Position numbers and translations under genes: made by a program. Under the pieces are notes generated by a model. That model saw nothing but the letters and a program-made list of their open reading frames with translations, searched no databases and was not told the origin of the DNA. From Trifolium pratense (lineage: Eukaryota > Streptophyta > Magnoliopsida > Fabales > Fabaceae), in contig NC_060063.1 of the NCBI RefSeq assembly GCF_020283565.1, positions 35,302,635 through 35,366,634 of the forward strand: DNA of 64,000 nucleotides, read 5' to 3'. The number at the start of each line of letters is the position of its first letter. The stretch's first letter is position 1. This document shows, in pieces, positions 31,383 to 43,770 of the stretch.

Positions 31383-34301
31383 CGTTGTCTTCGGACTGTG
31401 TGGGTTATGTGTCGATCAGAGCAGGTCTGTGCAGTCAGACCAATTGAGTGTTGTGTGTCAGTCGTGTTTGTCTAACAATTTTGTTGTGTTTGTTTTGTGA
31501 AATCACTTATATTGTTCATTTAGGAACTATGAGTGGTGTGAATTGGATTAGTTGATCCATTCTTTTGTTGAGTAATTGTATGAGTGCTATGCTTCTATGT
31601 TTATAATAGTTGTATATGTTTAGAGTTTAACCTTTGTGTAGTTTAAACTTGGTTGATTGATGCTTATTTGCTAATTGTTGACGATCCGGCATGATATAAA
31701 ACTGCATGTGACGATCCGGCATGATATAAAACTGCATGTGGTAATGATTTGAAATAGTTTTAAAAGAAAAACTAATGTTATTTCTTGATGATGAAGATTT
31801 TAGTGAAAATATAGAGTTATTTTCTTTTGAATAAGTGAAAATTAAATTTTCAAGATAGTGAGAAGAGTAGGATGTTAATGAATCCTAGTGTGTGTTTGTT
31901 ATATGTTTGTTTATAACATGTGCTAGATGATTACTAGGCATTTAAATTGCTATGCGTCTTATGAGTAAAAACATGAAGACCTCATAATTCTATGTCGTGA
32001 TTGTTGATGCATGATTCTAATTGTGCTTTCAAGTCTATAATGATGTTATATGCTTGATGTTTTGGATTTTGTGGATTAGTGAGTTGAGAAAACGAGAGTT
32101 TAGTGAGCGTAAGTTCAAAACCGTAGCAGAGCACCCAGATTTTTGGATGTGCTCGCTAGGCGAAGAATGAACCTCGCTGAGTCTCGCTAAGTCTTGCTAT
32201 ATCCTGTGAATGTTTGTGACTTGTCTCGCCGGGAGCTCGCTAGCTTTTGCTAAGTGAGGGAGCCAGACAAGAAATTTATTTTGTTGATGTCTTGTTCTGA
32301 GTTGATTGAATGTGAGTATGAATTATTTTTATGCAATGTTCATTTTTCTTGTGTTGTTTTGATTTCCTAACTTTGAGAAGTGAGGGAAGTATAGGTTACT
32401 GGGATGCTTGCATGATTTTGTGTAAGTGTTTAGGTATCGTGGGTTAGGTTTTGTCCCTTGTATGCGACATGCGTGTAAACGATGTCGATACTAGTTTCTT
32501 CTTAGGAAGAATATGTTTAGAGACGATAGAACCGTTAGGTGTGAGCACCGGAAGTTCTAGTGGAAGAGTACGAGTGAGTTTGAGATAAGTGGGGGAGAAG
32601 GTTATATCCCTCTGAGATGTTTCGAACGTGAGAAGATGAGATGAGTAGAGATGCTCTTGAAGCGGAATATTCAGGAATTGGCGACGTTGTTCGAAGTGGA
32701 ATGAATGGGCGCAACAAGTTGTGAGAAACTACTAGAAGGGAAGTTGTCAGACCAAGTGTTACGCTGTGGGGCGTTAGTGAGATTGGTTAAGTGAGATGAA
32801 GGGTATTCGGAATGATTGGAGATCGTGTGTTGCACTAAAAGTATGGAGGCGTGTTTTGTGGACCAAAGTTGAAGAACCTGTTTGATCGAAATGAGTCGAA
32901 TATGAAGAAGAGGGAGTGATTAAGATTCTTGGGAGGTGATGATTTTGAAGTAAGTTGTCATCCAAGTGGATCGGATGTTGTAGCGGATTCTTGAGTAAGA
33001 AGTTTTACGTGAGTCGTGCATTTGGTAGTAGGTTGAATTGGTTGAACAATTTGGAGTTCTAAGTCAAGTGTGTGAAGTAATTTTCATAAGAGATGTGAAG
33101 ATTAGTGAACCGTTGGTGTTCATTAATCGATGAAGGGAAGTAGGCTTTAAGGTAGACGAGAATGGAATTGAGAAATATCATAATAGGATTGGTATGTTTG
33201 TTGAATCGTTGGAAGTAAGGATTGTATGAGTAGTCGAGTTTATTCGAAGATGGAAGTAGGATAACGATTCGAAAGATTTTGTGAGAGGCTTGTCGAAGAA
33301 AGGGTAATTGGATTTGGATAATAACCGGACAATTGGTGTCACATGTTGAATGAGAACGTAGAGTCTTGGAGGTTGAGATGAAGCTAAGTGAGTAGTAACG
33401 TCTTAGAATGATTAGAAATAAGAAAGTTAGCTGTTGAAGAACGTGCAGAGAATGAGTATATGAGGTCATGTTGGAAGTGACTTGTGTTAGGTGAGAGTTT
33501 GCGAAAAGGATTACCGCACATGTGAGTAGATGTTGTGTTTGAGCACATATAGTAAGGGGTTGAAGGTGATGCCTAAAGTAAGTGTCGGAGAGCATTTGGT
33601 AGTGCCCACAAGATAAGAGTGAGTAAGTATTTGCTAAGGAATTTGGATTCATGGAATGGAAGAGTCGGTAGAGACTAGTTTTGTTAGATGCATCGTGGAT
33701 GTTGATATAGTATGGTCTCATCGTGGACGACGGAATGAGAGTGATTCGAGGAATAAACTTGAGATGTATTTTGGACGAGAATTTTGGAAATTTTCTAGAG
33801 ATGTCATATTGGGAGTAGACAAGGAGTCGCTAGTAAGAATACTAAGACAAAGAGTTGATATTGGAAGACCTTGTACCTTATATTAGAATTTAATGGATAG
33901 AGTTAGATCGTATGACGAGTATTTGAAGCCTTGTGGATTTAAATTCAAGAGTTTGATTTTGGGTATCGAATGTACTAAGGAGGAGTTTAAAGATAGCTAT
34001 CCATAGAGAGATGTTGATTGGTAGAAGTCAGAGGTGAATAAGAATTCGATGAGTGAATAAACGAAGAAGAGTATACTTGTTGCAATGCAAGATGATGAGG
34101 AACATGGATAGATGGATTATGGGCAAATTGAAGATGTCGTTTGGAATCAACGAGGAGGTTATGATTGTTTGGAGAACCAATTTTAGGCAGTGGTCTAATT
34201 TGGAAGTAGCGAATTACTAAAAGATTAAGAAGTGGTATTGGAAATTGTTTGTGTTAAGGAATGCAAAGGTTGGTTAAGAGATTACTTGGGAACAGAGTAG
34301 T
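31383..34301 (+). other. Non-coding interior of gypsy-like element 1, first part
   Basis: A 31-bp tandem duplication (GACGATCCGGCATGATATAA, 31680-31742), a TCGCTA-type motif cluster (32145-32260) and G-rich sequence with stops in all frames. Homologous, inverted, to the interior of element 2 at 53155-56666, so it is a family trait and not random decay of one copy. Confidence 0.7.
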
Positions 34302-37085
34302 TGTAACACCCAAACCCGTTATTTAATTAACTCTGCCTTTATAAAATCTTTTTCGAAAATACGCAGCGGAAAAATTGAAAATCTGATTTATAAAGCGCTG
34401 GTTTGAATATCACAAACTTCATTCAAAGATAATACTAATACATTTATCTAGTAAAATATTCGAATGAACTAAAAACAAAACCTCGCATCAAACGATGCGT
34501 TATTAGTTATACAAAACGGATACTTTTCAAATGAAAGCTTAAGACCAACAGAGTATACTAAGAGGACTACATGCATATACATATAAAAACCCCTTTTTCC
34601 CCGTGTCTCAATCAGAGCAGAGCTTCACCATTGCACTCAGACGAGGCTAACACATTACCTGTCAACCTGGACCCCCAAGGTCCAGCAATTAACACAAAGC
34701 AGAGAGTTAGAAAACATAAACATAAATATAAGTGTGAGTAGTATACTACACACTTCACACGCTATCATACATTTCTAACTCACGCACATACATCGTCAAA
34801 TACGACTACCAATTAATCATTCATTTACAAACACACCAATCATATAGTTTCACGTCTTCTCGGACACTACCAAAGTGTTCATTTTATGGTCATGACGGAC
34901 TCTACACTTGTTCATTTTATAGTCATGACGGACTCTACACTTGTTCATTTTATAGTCATGACGGACTCTGCTCACATACCAAGACATGGCAACACTCACA
35001 GTATTAAACAATTAGTAAATACCAAAGCTTAACACATACGGAAAACACATTACAATCCAATCAGATAATGTCACATAACAATTATCAAATACATGTGCAT
35101 TTACCCTAATGCATCTAATGCCAATTATCCAATGTCATGTCATCCCTAGACACGACTAATGCATGTGGTACCAATTTACATTGTTCAGATTTCAGTCATG
35201 ACGGACTGTTCAGTTTTCAGTCATGTACGGACTGTTCAGATTATAGTCATGTACGGACTGTTCAGATTATAGTCATGCACGGACTCTACATCAGTTTTAC
35301 ATCATGCAGGATGCTGTCAGTTTTACATCATGCAGGATGCGTCGGAACTTACCGAACCACCTTATCTCCCTTGGATAAGCTCAATAACAGTTTTATATCA
35401 TGTAGGATATGGTTATCATCAACCATCTCTCCCATAAAGAGGAGTCACACAGTTTTATATCATGTTTGGATATGGGCTCCAGATCTCGGATAACACAATC
35501 CCATCTTCGGCCACTTTTCATAAACATAAACCATTTTCATCAATTATTGGAATTCACATGATTCCCATAACACAATTATTCATGAATGCATGATTACTTT
35601 TAAACACATCAAATACATGACGCTATCTAGCTCGAAGCTATTCATTCACTGATGCGGAAACACAATTCCAACATCTACACATTAGGATAACACAATATCC
35701 TATCACTCAAATCATAATTATTCACATGATAATTATCTGCATAACCATTTTTATACACATAAAGTTTCATTTACACTTATGTCATAAAACACACATCATT
35801 TCCTTAACATTGCAAATTAATGCTAAAACATAAACATAGTCACTTGAACTACAAGTCATTGCATACGCGTGCGAATCATATAACGATTAACAATAAGCAT
35901 TAACAACATCAACATGTATCAACAAACATGTAAGGATACCCTTAAACCATGTTACAAGTGCCTAATTGCACTTAAAACAATTATCAAAAAGTTGCTGTCA
36001 CAGTGCTGTTCGCTAAGCGAATCCGTAGCGAACCCGTAGCGAACCCGTAGCGAGCTTGTAGCGAACAGGTAGCGAACTTATTCGCTAAGCGAAGCCGTAG
36101 CGAACCCGTAGCGAACTACATCAGAGGGTTACAGGTACATGGCGAACAGGTAGCGAACTTATTCGCTAAGCGAAGCCGTAGCGAACCCGTAGCGAACTGC
36201 ATCAGAGGGTTACAGGTACATGGCGAACAGGTAGCGAGCTTGTAGCGAACAGGTAGCGAACTTATTCGCTAAGCGAAGCCGTAGCGAACCCGTAGCGAAC
36301 TACACCAGAAATATCTGTTCTTGAGTTTTCTAAGGCGGTTTAACATTGAATCAACTCAAAAATTCATCTAGACATGTTATAAATTCTTATAAACAGCTAA
36401 TTCAAGCATATATGGTACTTATGAACATTAATTAACACTCACAAACACCCACATACATCACACTTACAAATTCATACCAATTTCTTGCATTTTAAGCAAG
36501 TTTAACAAAACATGCAAATCATTGATCAAACATCTACATATACCCACTTTCAACTCCCCAAAGTTGTTTACCTCATCTACCATGAGTTCACTACACATGT
36601 TAGGATCAAAAGAATCCAATTTCCATTAAGAAAATCACCCACAAAACCCACAAGAAAATAGAGTGGAAAGAGTTTGGGAATGGAGGAATCGACATCCTCC
36701 CCTCTTTCGAATCACTCACGAATATGTAATCTAACTCTCGTACCTTAGCTCGACGAATCCACAAGCTTGCTCTTCTCTTTCTCTCCCACGAGCTCTCCCT
36801 CTCCCTCATGAGCTCCTCCTCTTGCTCTTTCTCAAGAATTGCAACTTATGAGACTATTCATGGTTGACTTGGCTACTTATAGCTCTCTCTATTCTCATGG
36901 ATCAAAGCCCACTTGGCTTAGGCCCAATGCCTATTCCACGCCCAAAGGCCCAAACAACATAACTTCTCGCTCATTAACTTACGTTCTCGCTAAATGATTA
37001 TTCGCCGCCTAATAATTTAATTATAAATCACGCCCTCGCGTAATAAAATAATTAAACAACGAATACTAAATTTTGGGTCGTTACA
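34302..37085 (-). mobile_element. Solo LTR of a related gypsy-like family (2784 bp)
   Basis: Reads TGTAACACCC...GGGTCGTTACA on the plus strand, so it is inverted relative to the host element. Target duplication GTAGT at 34297-34301 and 37086-37090. Shares GTCATGACGGA and CTCGGACA blocks with the LTRs of elements 1 and 2. It has its own expanded arrays: GTCATGACGGACTCTACA repeats (34890-34970), CAGTTTTACATCATGCAGG repeats (35290-35470) and GTAGCGAACCCGTAGCGAAC repeats (36008-36300). No internal region remains, so it arose by LTR-LTR recombination. Confidence 0.88.
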
Positions 37086-37090
37086 GTAGT

Positions 37091-37640
37091 CGTATTGGAT
37101 TCGACTCAATGTGAGAAAAGGAATTTGACGGTTAGAGACGGTAGTTTTTAGCATATGTCAATGAAGTTTGAGAATGTTGGTCATCGAGTGATATGTTGGA
37201 ATAAGATTCGAATATGAATAAGTGATGTAACACGGTTAAGTGATTCATGAGGGAATCAAAGATTTATGAGGAGTATGGAGTTGTGGAAGTATTCCACGGA
37301 AGTATCTTTCGGAGAGTTCGATTGGTTGTACCTATTTTAGGGTAACGTTGTGAGGTCGTAGAATGTGAGTCTATGGATGTTTCGTGCGGAGTGGACATTT
37401 TAGCGGTTTGATAAGAATGGTTTATGCCGATATCATGATTGTTGACTATCTATCGACAAATTGAGGAACTGGCCGTCCTTGATCTCTTGTTGATAAATGG
37501 ACAAAAATTGTGTTGGATGGGATAAACTAATTTTGTCAAACTTAGTATGTGTAGCGTTTCGAGCGTTTCGTTGGAGGCTCGGATACAGGAGTTATCCGGA
37601 GTTGTTTTAGTCGCGTAATTTTCGAGGGCGAAAATCTTTT
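37091..37640 (+). other. Non-coding interior of gypsy-like element 1, second part
   Basis: Matches inverted 53169-53720 in element 2, for example AGGAACTGGCCGTCCTTGAT. No open frame survives. Confidence 0.7.
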
Positions 37641-37654
37641 AAGTGGGGGAGAGT
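37641..37654 (+). other. Polypurine tract, gypsy-like element 1
   Basis: AAGTGGGGGAGAGT immediately before the 3' LTR, the expected plus-strand priming site. Confidence 0.85.
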
Positions 37655-39886
37655 TGTAACGACCCAATTTTCATATTATTATTTTTATGTGTTAAAATAT
37701 CTTATTTAACGTGGCATTTTAATTAAGTTAATAACTAGAGTTATTTATCGAGTACTTTAGTTATTAGGCGAGTAGAGCGAGTTAACGCGTTATTGGGCTT
37801 GAGGCCCAATGGGCCTTGTGTGTGTGTGGGAGGCGCCATATGGCCATGAGAGGAAGAGAGAAATTCATTTTTCTCTTTTGTTCTTGTGCTCTTGAGAGAG
37901 GAAGAGGAGAGCTTGGGAGCTAGGGCAAAGGGAGAGCTAGGGATTCGAGAGCTTCGTCGTGTTTTCTTCGAATCCAGGTAAGAGAGTAGATTTCATATTC
38001 GTGGGTGACTCGAGGAAGGGGAGAATGTCGATTTCTCCTCACCCGAACTTCCTCCACCCCATTTTCGTTTTAGATTGGAATGGATTTTCTTGATGAAAAT
38101 CGTTCCTAAGGTTCTTGATATGTTTAACATGCTTGTAACATGATTAATGAACGGAAATAATGGTAAAAACGAGTTGTATGAAAGATTAAACTCAAGAACT
38201 TAGTGTTCTTGAGTGTTTTGATGAAAAAGTGTTTAATCTCTACTTTTTCGATGTTTATGATGTAGATCTGAGGAATGAACTGTCCTTTTGTGTTTAGATA
38301 TGTTTGTTATATGTGAATACAAACTCTTTTGGGATTTATAACATGAAAAATGGGATTTTTGGGTGATTTGAGATGGAAATCGCAAGGTTTGAACTGTCCT
38401 GACAGGAGGCCTTCGCTACGGGTTCGCTTAGCGAATAGTTCGCTGACTGCTCGCTACTGGTTCGCCACGAGCTCGAACTACCCTGACTTGGTTCGCTATC
38501 CATTCGCTACGGGTTCGCTTAGCGAACAGTACTAATTCAGCAATTTTTGTTGATGTTTTTAAGTGCAATTAGGCACTTGTAACATGGATTTAAGGTATCC
38601 TAACATGCAATTAGGTGTTTATAACCATGATTAATTGTATTGTGATGATAGTTGTTGATTATATGTGTGGAATATAATTGTTGTTGATTGTGTTGATGAT
38701 GTTTGTTAAAATGTCAAAGAAGTATATTAAGGTGTTAATCAACTTAATAAAGAAGGATATTAGAGTATGTTATTCTAATAAAGAAGTATATCGAATTATG
38801 TTATTCGATAAAGACGGATATTGAGGTATTGATTATCTTAATAAAGACGGACGTTGGATAGTGTTCCACGTTATTGTTGATGGGCTATATGCCAAAATTG
38901 TTGATGAATATATTCATGAGTTTTGAGTGCATGCATCATGAATATTTAGGGATATTGGCTTGTCCAATAAAGAAGGATATCGAACTATATTTGTTTGATA
39001 AAGAAGGATATCAGAGGTGAAATACCCTGATAAAGACGATGGTACCACATGCATTAGAGGTGTCTAGAGGACATAACATGAATGTGAAGCATTAGATTGC
39101 ATTAGGGATTATGTGTGCATTTTATAATAAATGATGTTTGACACATACTTGGTAAATGTTGATTGTTAATCCGTATGTGAGGAGCAGAGTCCGTCATGAC
39201 TATAAAATGAACAACGCAGGGTCCGTCATGACCATAATCTGAACAATGTATTTGTGGTGTTAGATTACATTAGGAACTTTATGTATATCCCTATTTGTAA
39301 TTGAGTTATGTGATAATTGTTGATGTTTTGGTATTGTCCGAGACGACGTGAAACTATATGTTTGGTGTATTTTGTGAATGATTGATTATGTGATAGATGA
39401 AGTATATGCATGATATATGAATATGCATGAATGATGGTGATGTATATGTATAATGTTTGATTATGCATGTTTTTATGAAGAAGTGTTTAAGTACCATTTA
39501 CTTACACTTATATTTTGAGTATGTTGTCTAACTCTCTTTTATGTGTTATGTGCTGGACCGTTGGGGGTCCAGATTTACAGGTTTTGTGGTATTCGATGTC
39601 GAGTCGTCGGTGAAGCTCTGCTCTGATTGTGACACGGGAAAAGGGTTGTATTTAGACTATAGAGTCTTTATGGCTTTCAATAATTATTTGTAAAACTATA
39701 CATTTGATAAGAGGATTATTTTGTATAAACACTATTTTTACTAATTAATTACATTAGTATTATTTTGATAGAGGAGTGTAATACTCGAACCGATATTCAA
39801 TAAATTAAATGTAATTTTCCGTTGCGTATTTTGAAAAAGATTTTACTAAAGGTAGAAATATATAAATAATGGGTTTGGGTGTTACA
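37655..39886 (+). repeat. 3' LTR of gypsy-like element 1
   Basis: 2232 bp, same length as the 5' LTR. Differences noted by eye at 38361, 39181, 39602 and 39679. Confidence 0.9.
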
Positions 39887-39891
39887 GGGGA

Positions 39892-41054
39892 TATAGTAGT
39901 AGAGCTAGGGGCGCGAAAGGTTAATTTAACCCATCAGAAAGCTCATAAAGAGGGGTTTGTGTCGCCACCGGAGAAGGTTGTAAAGCAAGCAGACACAGTG
40001 AAGTAATGTAGACGCTTTATGAAGAGCTACCGTTCTAAAAATGTTGACGTGAGCTGGGCTAGCAGTGGTATAGTGGCTACCATTATCAATGGAGAAGCGG
40101 TACCTTTGGTTCAGGATAGAATATTGGATACAGGTTTTAATGATCTGGTTCTCATTCCTATGGGGGCTGACAAAGTCTTCTTGCGCAGTTTGGCGGGTGA
40201 TGATGTTATGAGGACGGTGAATAATGCTAAAGAGTTTTTCCAATTATTCTTCTCGAATTGGACTCGCTGGGAAGTAGATGCGCAACCTTATCGGAGAGGT
40301 GCGTGGGTTCGTCTTTACGGGATCCCAATTCACGCTTGGAATGTGGAATTTTTCAAGCTCTGTGTTTTAGATTGTGGCCGTTTTCTGCGAACGGATAATT
40401 GTTCCGCTGAAAAAGACAGACTTGATTTTGCGCGGGTTCTGATAGCTACGTCCAGCCTGGACATCATTAATAGTGTTGAGAGTATCTTGGTGGATGGTGG
40501 TCAGGTGGAGGTTAAGATTGTGGAGGAGTGGGGGTATGCTTTGGGAGAAGACTATTGCCTTGTTGAGGAGGAAAACGGGTCGGAGGCGGTTCAATCGGAG
40601 TGTGGCGAGGGTCATGTGGATCCGGATGTCAACCGTGATGTTGACTTGTTGATTAACAACATCACAGAAGGGCTAGAGGATGCGGCTTGTATTGGTGTTC
40701 AAAGTATGCGTGAGGAAGAACCCTTGGTCAAGCAAAATGCCGGGGAACCTGAGAAGATGTTGGAGCAGAAGTCTGATTCTCCGAGGCCAGGCTCTATTAA
40801 TGCTGAGATTTATTCTAACGTGAGGCCGAGCTCTCAGGATCAAGGTGTTAGGCATGCTAGACCATCAGTAGAGGTGGAGGCTCAGGTTCGCTCCCCTGTT
40901 CGGATGGTTCGTGTTAAACGCACGAATTCTTGTCCGCCTGAGGCAAAACGTTCCGTCATCTCGGGGCCATGGAGTTTGGAATGGCTAAATGATCAGAACC
41001 ATGGGGATGCTGGGGTGATTTTTTCAGCGAGCAAAAAAGGTAGGAAGGGGATTC
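39892..41054 (+). pseudogene. LINE ORF1, middle part: DUF4283 region
   Basis: Continues the ORF1 frame from 29134. One TAA at 40004-40006 breaks it; the remainder from 40007 is open to the next insertion at 41054. The DUF4283-type domain of plant LINE/retroelement gag-like proteins is visible: LVQDRILDTGFNDLVLIPMG, NAKEFFQLFFSNWTRWEV, YRRGAWVRLYGIPIHAWN, FKLCVLDCGRFLRTD and RLDFARVLIATSS. An acidic region and a basic tail (RMVRVKRTNSCPPEAKR) follow. The GPWSLEWLND motif is also typical of this ORF. The stop right after KGRKG is created by the copia LTR. Confidence 0.85.
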
Positions 41055-42505
41055 TGTAAGGTTATCAAGAGGTAGACTTTTAAAACTCTTTTAAAAATCA
41101 AACTCAAGAGCGGAAAAACCCCTTTACCTAGAACACTTAGAACAACATGAATCACTATGAGTTCATATGTTTACCTCTTGAAGCGTCGAGGAGTTTGATC
41201 ACGAGCGCTGCACGAACGACAAACGCCTCTACTCAGTCCACACGAACAGAACTTCTCTGATGACCGGTGCTAGCCAATTCCACCAAGAGGTTCAGAGAGA
41301 ATAAGGTTTAGAGAGCGGCGGCTAGGTTTCACTTTGTGAATTAGGTTAAGCTTACAAAACTTCATCACAAGGGTTCTATTTATAGAACCACTTGTGTGGT
41401 AATCAAGCCAAGCACTACACCGTACCTTACGGTGGACCGCATTTCTCTATTTTCATAAATTAAATAATAAGTCATACTTAATTATTTAATTACTAATAAG
41501 TCTTACTTATTTATTTCTCTCATCTATCTGTCCTTTGTGTGTGACCCTATAGGTTCTCGTAACGTTGGCAATAATATTAAATCACATATTTAATATTATA
41601 AACAGTGAGCGGTATCTAGCAACACATCACTGCTACCCAAGTGACGAGAATGTCATGTGATCTGACGAAACCTTTCCGTGATAACGATCGTGTGTATAAT
41701 TACCCCTTTGCCCTTATATCTATATTGAACACAAGGCATAGATCGTGTCATCCTTGTATGGTTCAATATCTTATTTCTTGATCCCAGAATATACTGAGTA
41801 ACGAATAAGCTCAATATCTCATATTGACTTAGTTCGGCGTGGCCACGCATTTTATCAGTCATATTCCATCAAGAGGCCCGTAGATATTACTCCTGTTATG
41901 CATGAGGGGCAAATTCCATCTAGGTCACTCATGTCCCTCAGCATGATTTGTGGAGTACCCATCAACCGACTTTATAGTCATCCTGTTACGGACAATGTTT
42001 GAACGGCAACTAAGTACTCTACTCCACATCTAGGGTCCATAGTGGTTTCAGGTCGAAGGGTGGTATACACCATTATCACTATGAGAATAACTTATGACAC
42101 TTTTCATAACACACTATGTAGTATTCTCATGGTGGGTCAATCCAATATAAATATTACTCCTAATATTTATATCTATGTGAAGACTTGATATCTCATATCC
42201 ATGACACGTGAGATGAGGTCATCAGTCTACTCACATAATAGTCTCTATGTTTTACTGTTATCCCACATCACAGTAAAACTTGACTACGAATACTTTAAGA
42301 ATGGTGTCCTTATGTTTAATGGAGTCTCACTATTAAGTCACACTTAATGTTCCATTAATTAGACTAGCTATTCTAGGGACTTTATTAGTTTGAAACAAAC
42401 ATAATAAAGAAATGCCTTTTTATATATATTAAATATATAAATCAAAGTCATGATACAAAAGAAGATTCTATCAAAACATATTGGCTTTTAGGGCTTACTC
42501 CAACA
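41055..42505 (-). repeat. 3' LTR of copia-type element (left copy)
   Basis: 1451 bp, TG...CA ends on the plus strand reading. The adjoining ATCTCCCACT at 42506-42515 is the inverted polypurine tract AGTGGGAGAT. Confidence 0.88.
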
Positions 42506-43089
42506 ATCTCCCACTAGCACTAAAGTCAATCAGATATTAACTCAACATCTATTGGACTAGCGTGATCATCAAGCATCTTCTATGCAAGATTTTCTATTAG
42601 TGGATAAGGAACTCTTTCCTATGTTGGTACCCGATACATCTTCCAATTTACACTTTTGATCTTCCATCAAAAGAAATAAAGTGTCAAAACTTGTATTTGA
42701 ATCGTTGGTGAGATCTGGTTTTCCGTTGCTTGCAAGATTAAACCATTACCATCTTTAATGAGGTCAAGGGAATCTGCAATGTAAGGAAAACAATTTTCTG
42801 CCTCATCTTATGAGACAAACGATTCAAATCATATATTTGACCTTTGTAATAGATATATCAATCTTCTGAAGCTTGTAAGCTTACAGATTTGACATCCGAG
42901 CATAAAGTTTATTCCAGACTACAATCTGGGTACACTGTTCTTCGGTTTTGGACAATCAGTATCATTGTAACTCATTTACAATGATCATTTCCAGATCCAA
43001 TCAAGAAGCCATCCTTAATCCTTTTAAGATATCCATGGATATTCTTGATGGTGATCTAATGACAATCACTAGAAATAATTTGGTACATA

Positions 43090-43770
43090 TTGTTTATGCT
43101 AATAGCATATAGTACATCTGGTCTAGTACATATCATGATATACATGATCAACCCAATTGCCAAAGCATTTGGTTACTTCTCATGCATCCCTTTCTCATCC
43201 AATGAGGTTGGATATTGTCTTTGAGACAAAAAATACATCATGTGACGTGTGCAATAATTTCAATAAAATTAAGCACATGAGGTGTCTGTACACTTCATCA
43301 AATTTGTACATAGGCTAAGGTTGAGATATTTCAATAATCTATCTCTATAGATCTTGATTCCTAACTTTTAGGAAGTCTCGCCTAAGTATTTCATCAAGAA
43401 ACAATTACCTAATCATGTCTTACATGTGTAGTGTATGAAAATTGTCTTGATGATCAGTATGTCATCCACATACAATACCAGATTAATTTAAATACTCCCA
43501 CTGACTTTCTTGTGTGCACAAGAGTTCCTTTATTAATCTTAGTTTTCATAAAACTTGATCAATAAAACTGATAATTCAACTTTGAGAAATTTGAACAAAT
43601 TCATAAATGAATTTTGTAATTTATATACTTTTCTAGCATCCTTTAGATTAACGAAACTCCGTCCATATGTCAAATACATATGTAAGGTCATTCCAATTAA
43701 GGAATGTAACCTCGTTGTCCATCTGCCAGAACTCGTAGTAAAACATACAATAATTGCAAGTGGAATCAAA
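43090..43770 (-). pseudogene. Degenerate copia reverse transcriptase
   Basis: Translating the minus strand in shifting frames gives copia RT landmarks in the right order: MYLTYGRSFVNLKDARKVYK and LQNSFMN (cognate of the VYMxQPEGF...KVCKLxKSIYGL block) at 43690-43570; LVLYVDDILIIKT, the YVDD catalytic motif, at 43481-43447; AIGLIMYIMICTRPDV (cognate of the SIMYAMxCTRPD block) at about 43165-43100. The spacing is shorter than in intact copies and stops intervene. Gag and integrase were not recognised in 43771-47618. Confidence 0.7.

Larger units (their letters stand above)
29135..39886 (+). mobile_element. Gypsy-like LTR retrotransposon 1, non-autonomous (LARD-like), 10752 bp including nested solo LTR
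   Basis: Two 2232-bp LTRs (29135-31366 and 37655-39886), TGTAACGACC...GGGTGTTACA. Target duplication GGGGA at 29130-29134 and 39887-39891. A primer site complementary to initiator-Met tRNA and a purine tract are present. By eye I counted four mismatches between the LTRs. The interior without the solo LTR is about 3.5 kb. It has no gag or pol frame of meaningful length and no protease, RT or integrase motif that I recognise. Its end (GAGGGCGAAAATCTTTTAAG before the PPT) resembles the 3' end of gypsy pol regions. Confidence 0.85.

Noticed and set aside
33059..33721. 220-codon minus-strand ORF within gypsy-like element 1
   Set aside because: Low-complexity Ser/His/Leu-rich translation opposite the element strand; the homologous stretch in element 2 does not keep this frame.
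34880..34975. CRISPR-like array (regular ~33-bp repeats with GTCATGACGGACTCTACA)
   Set aside because: Direct tandem repeats without unique spacers, inside a plant LTR.
35137..35493. 118-codon plus-strand ORF with repeated CSDYSH/HAGC peptides
   Set aside because: Reading of the solo LTR's GTCATGACGGA and CATCATGCAGGATG tandem repeats; no protein family.
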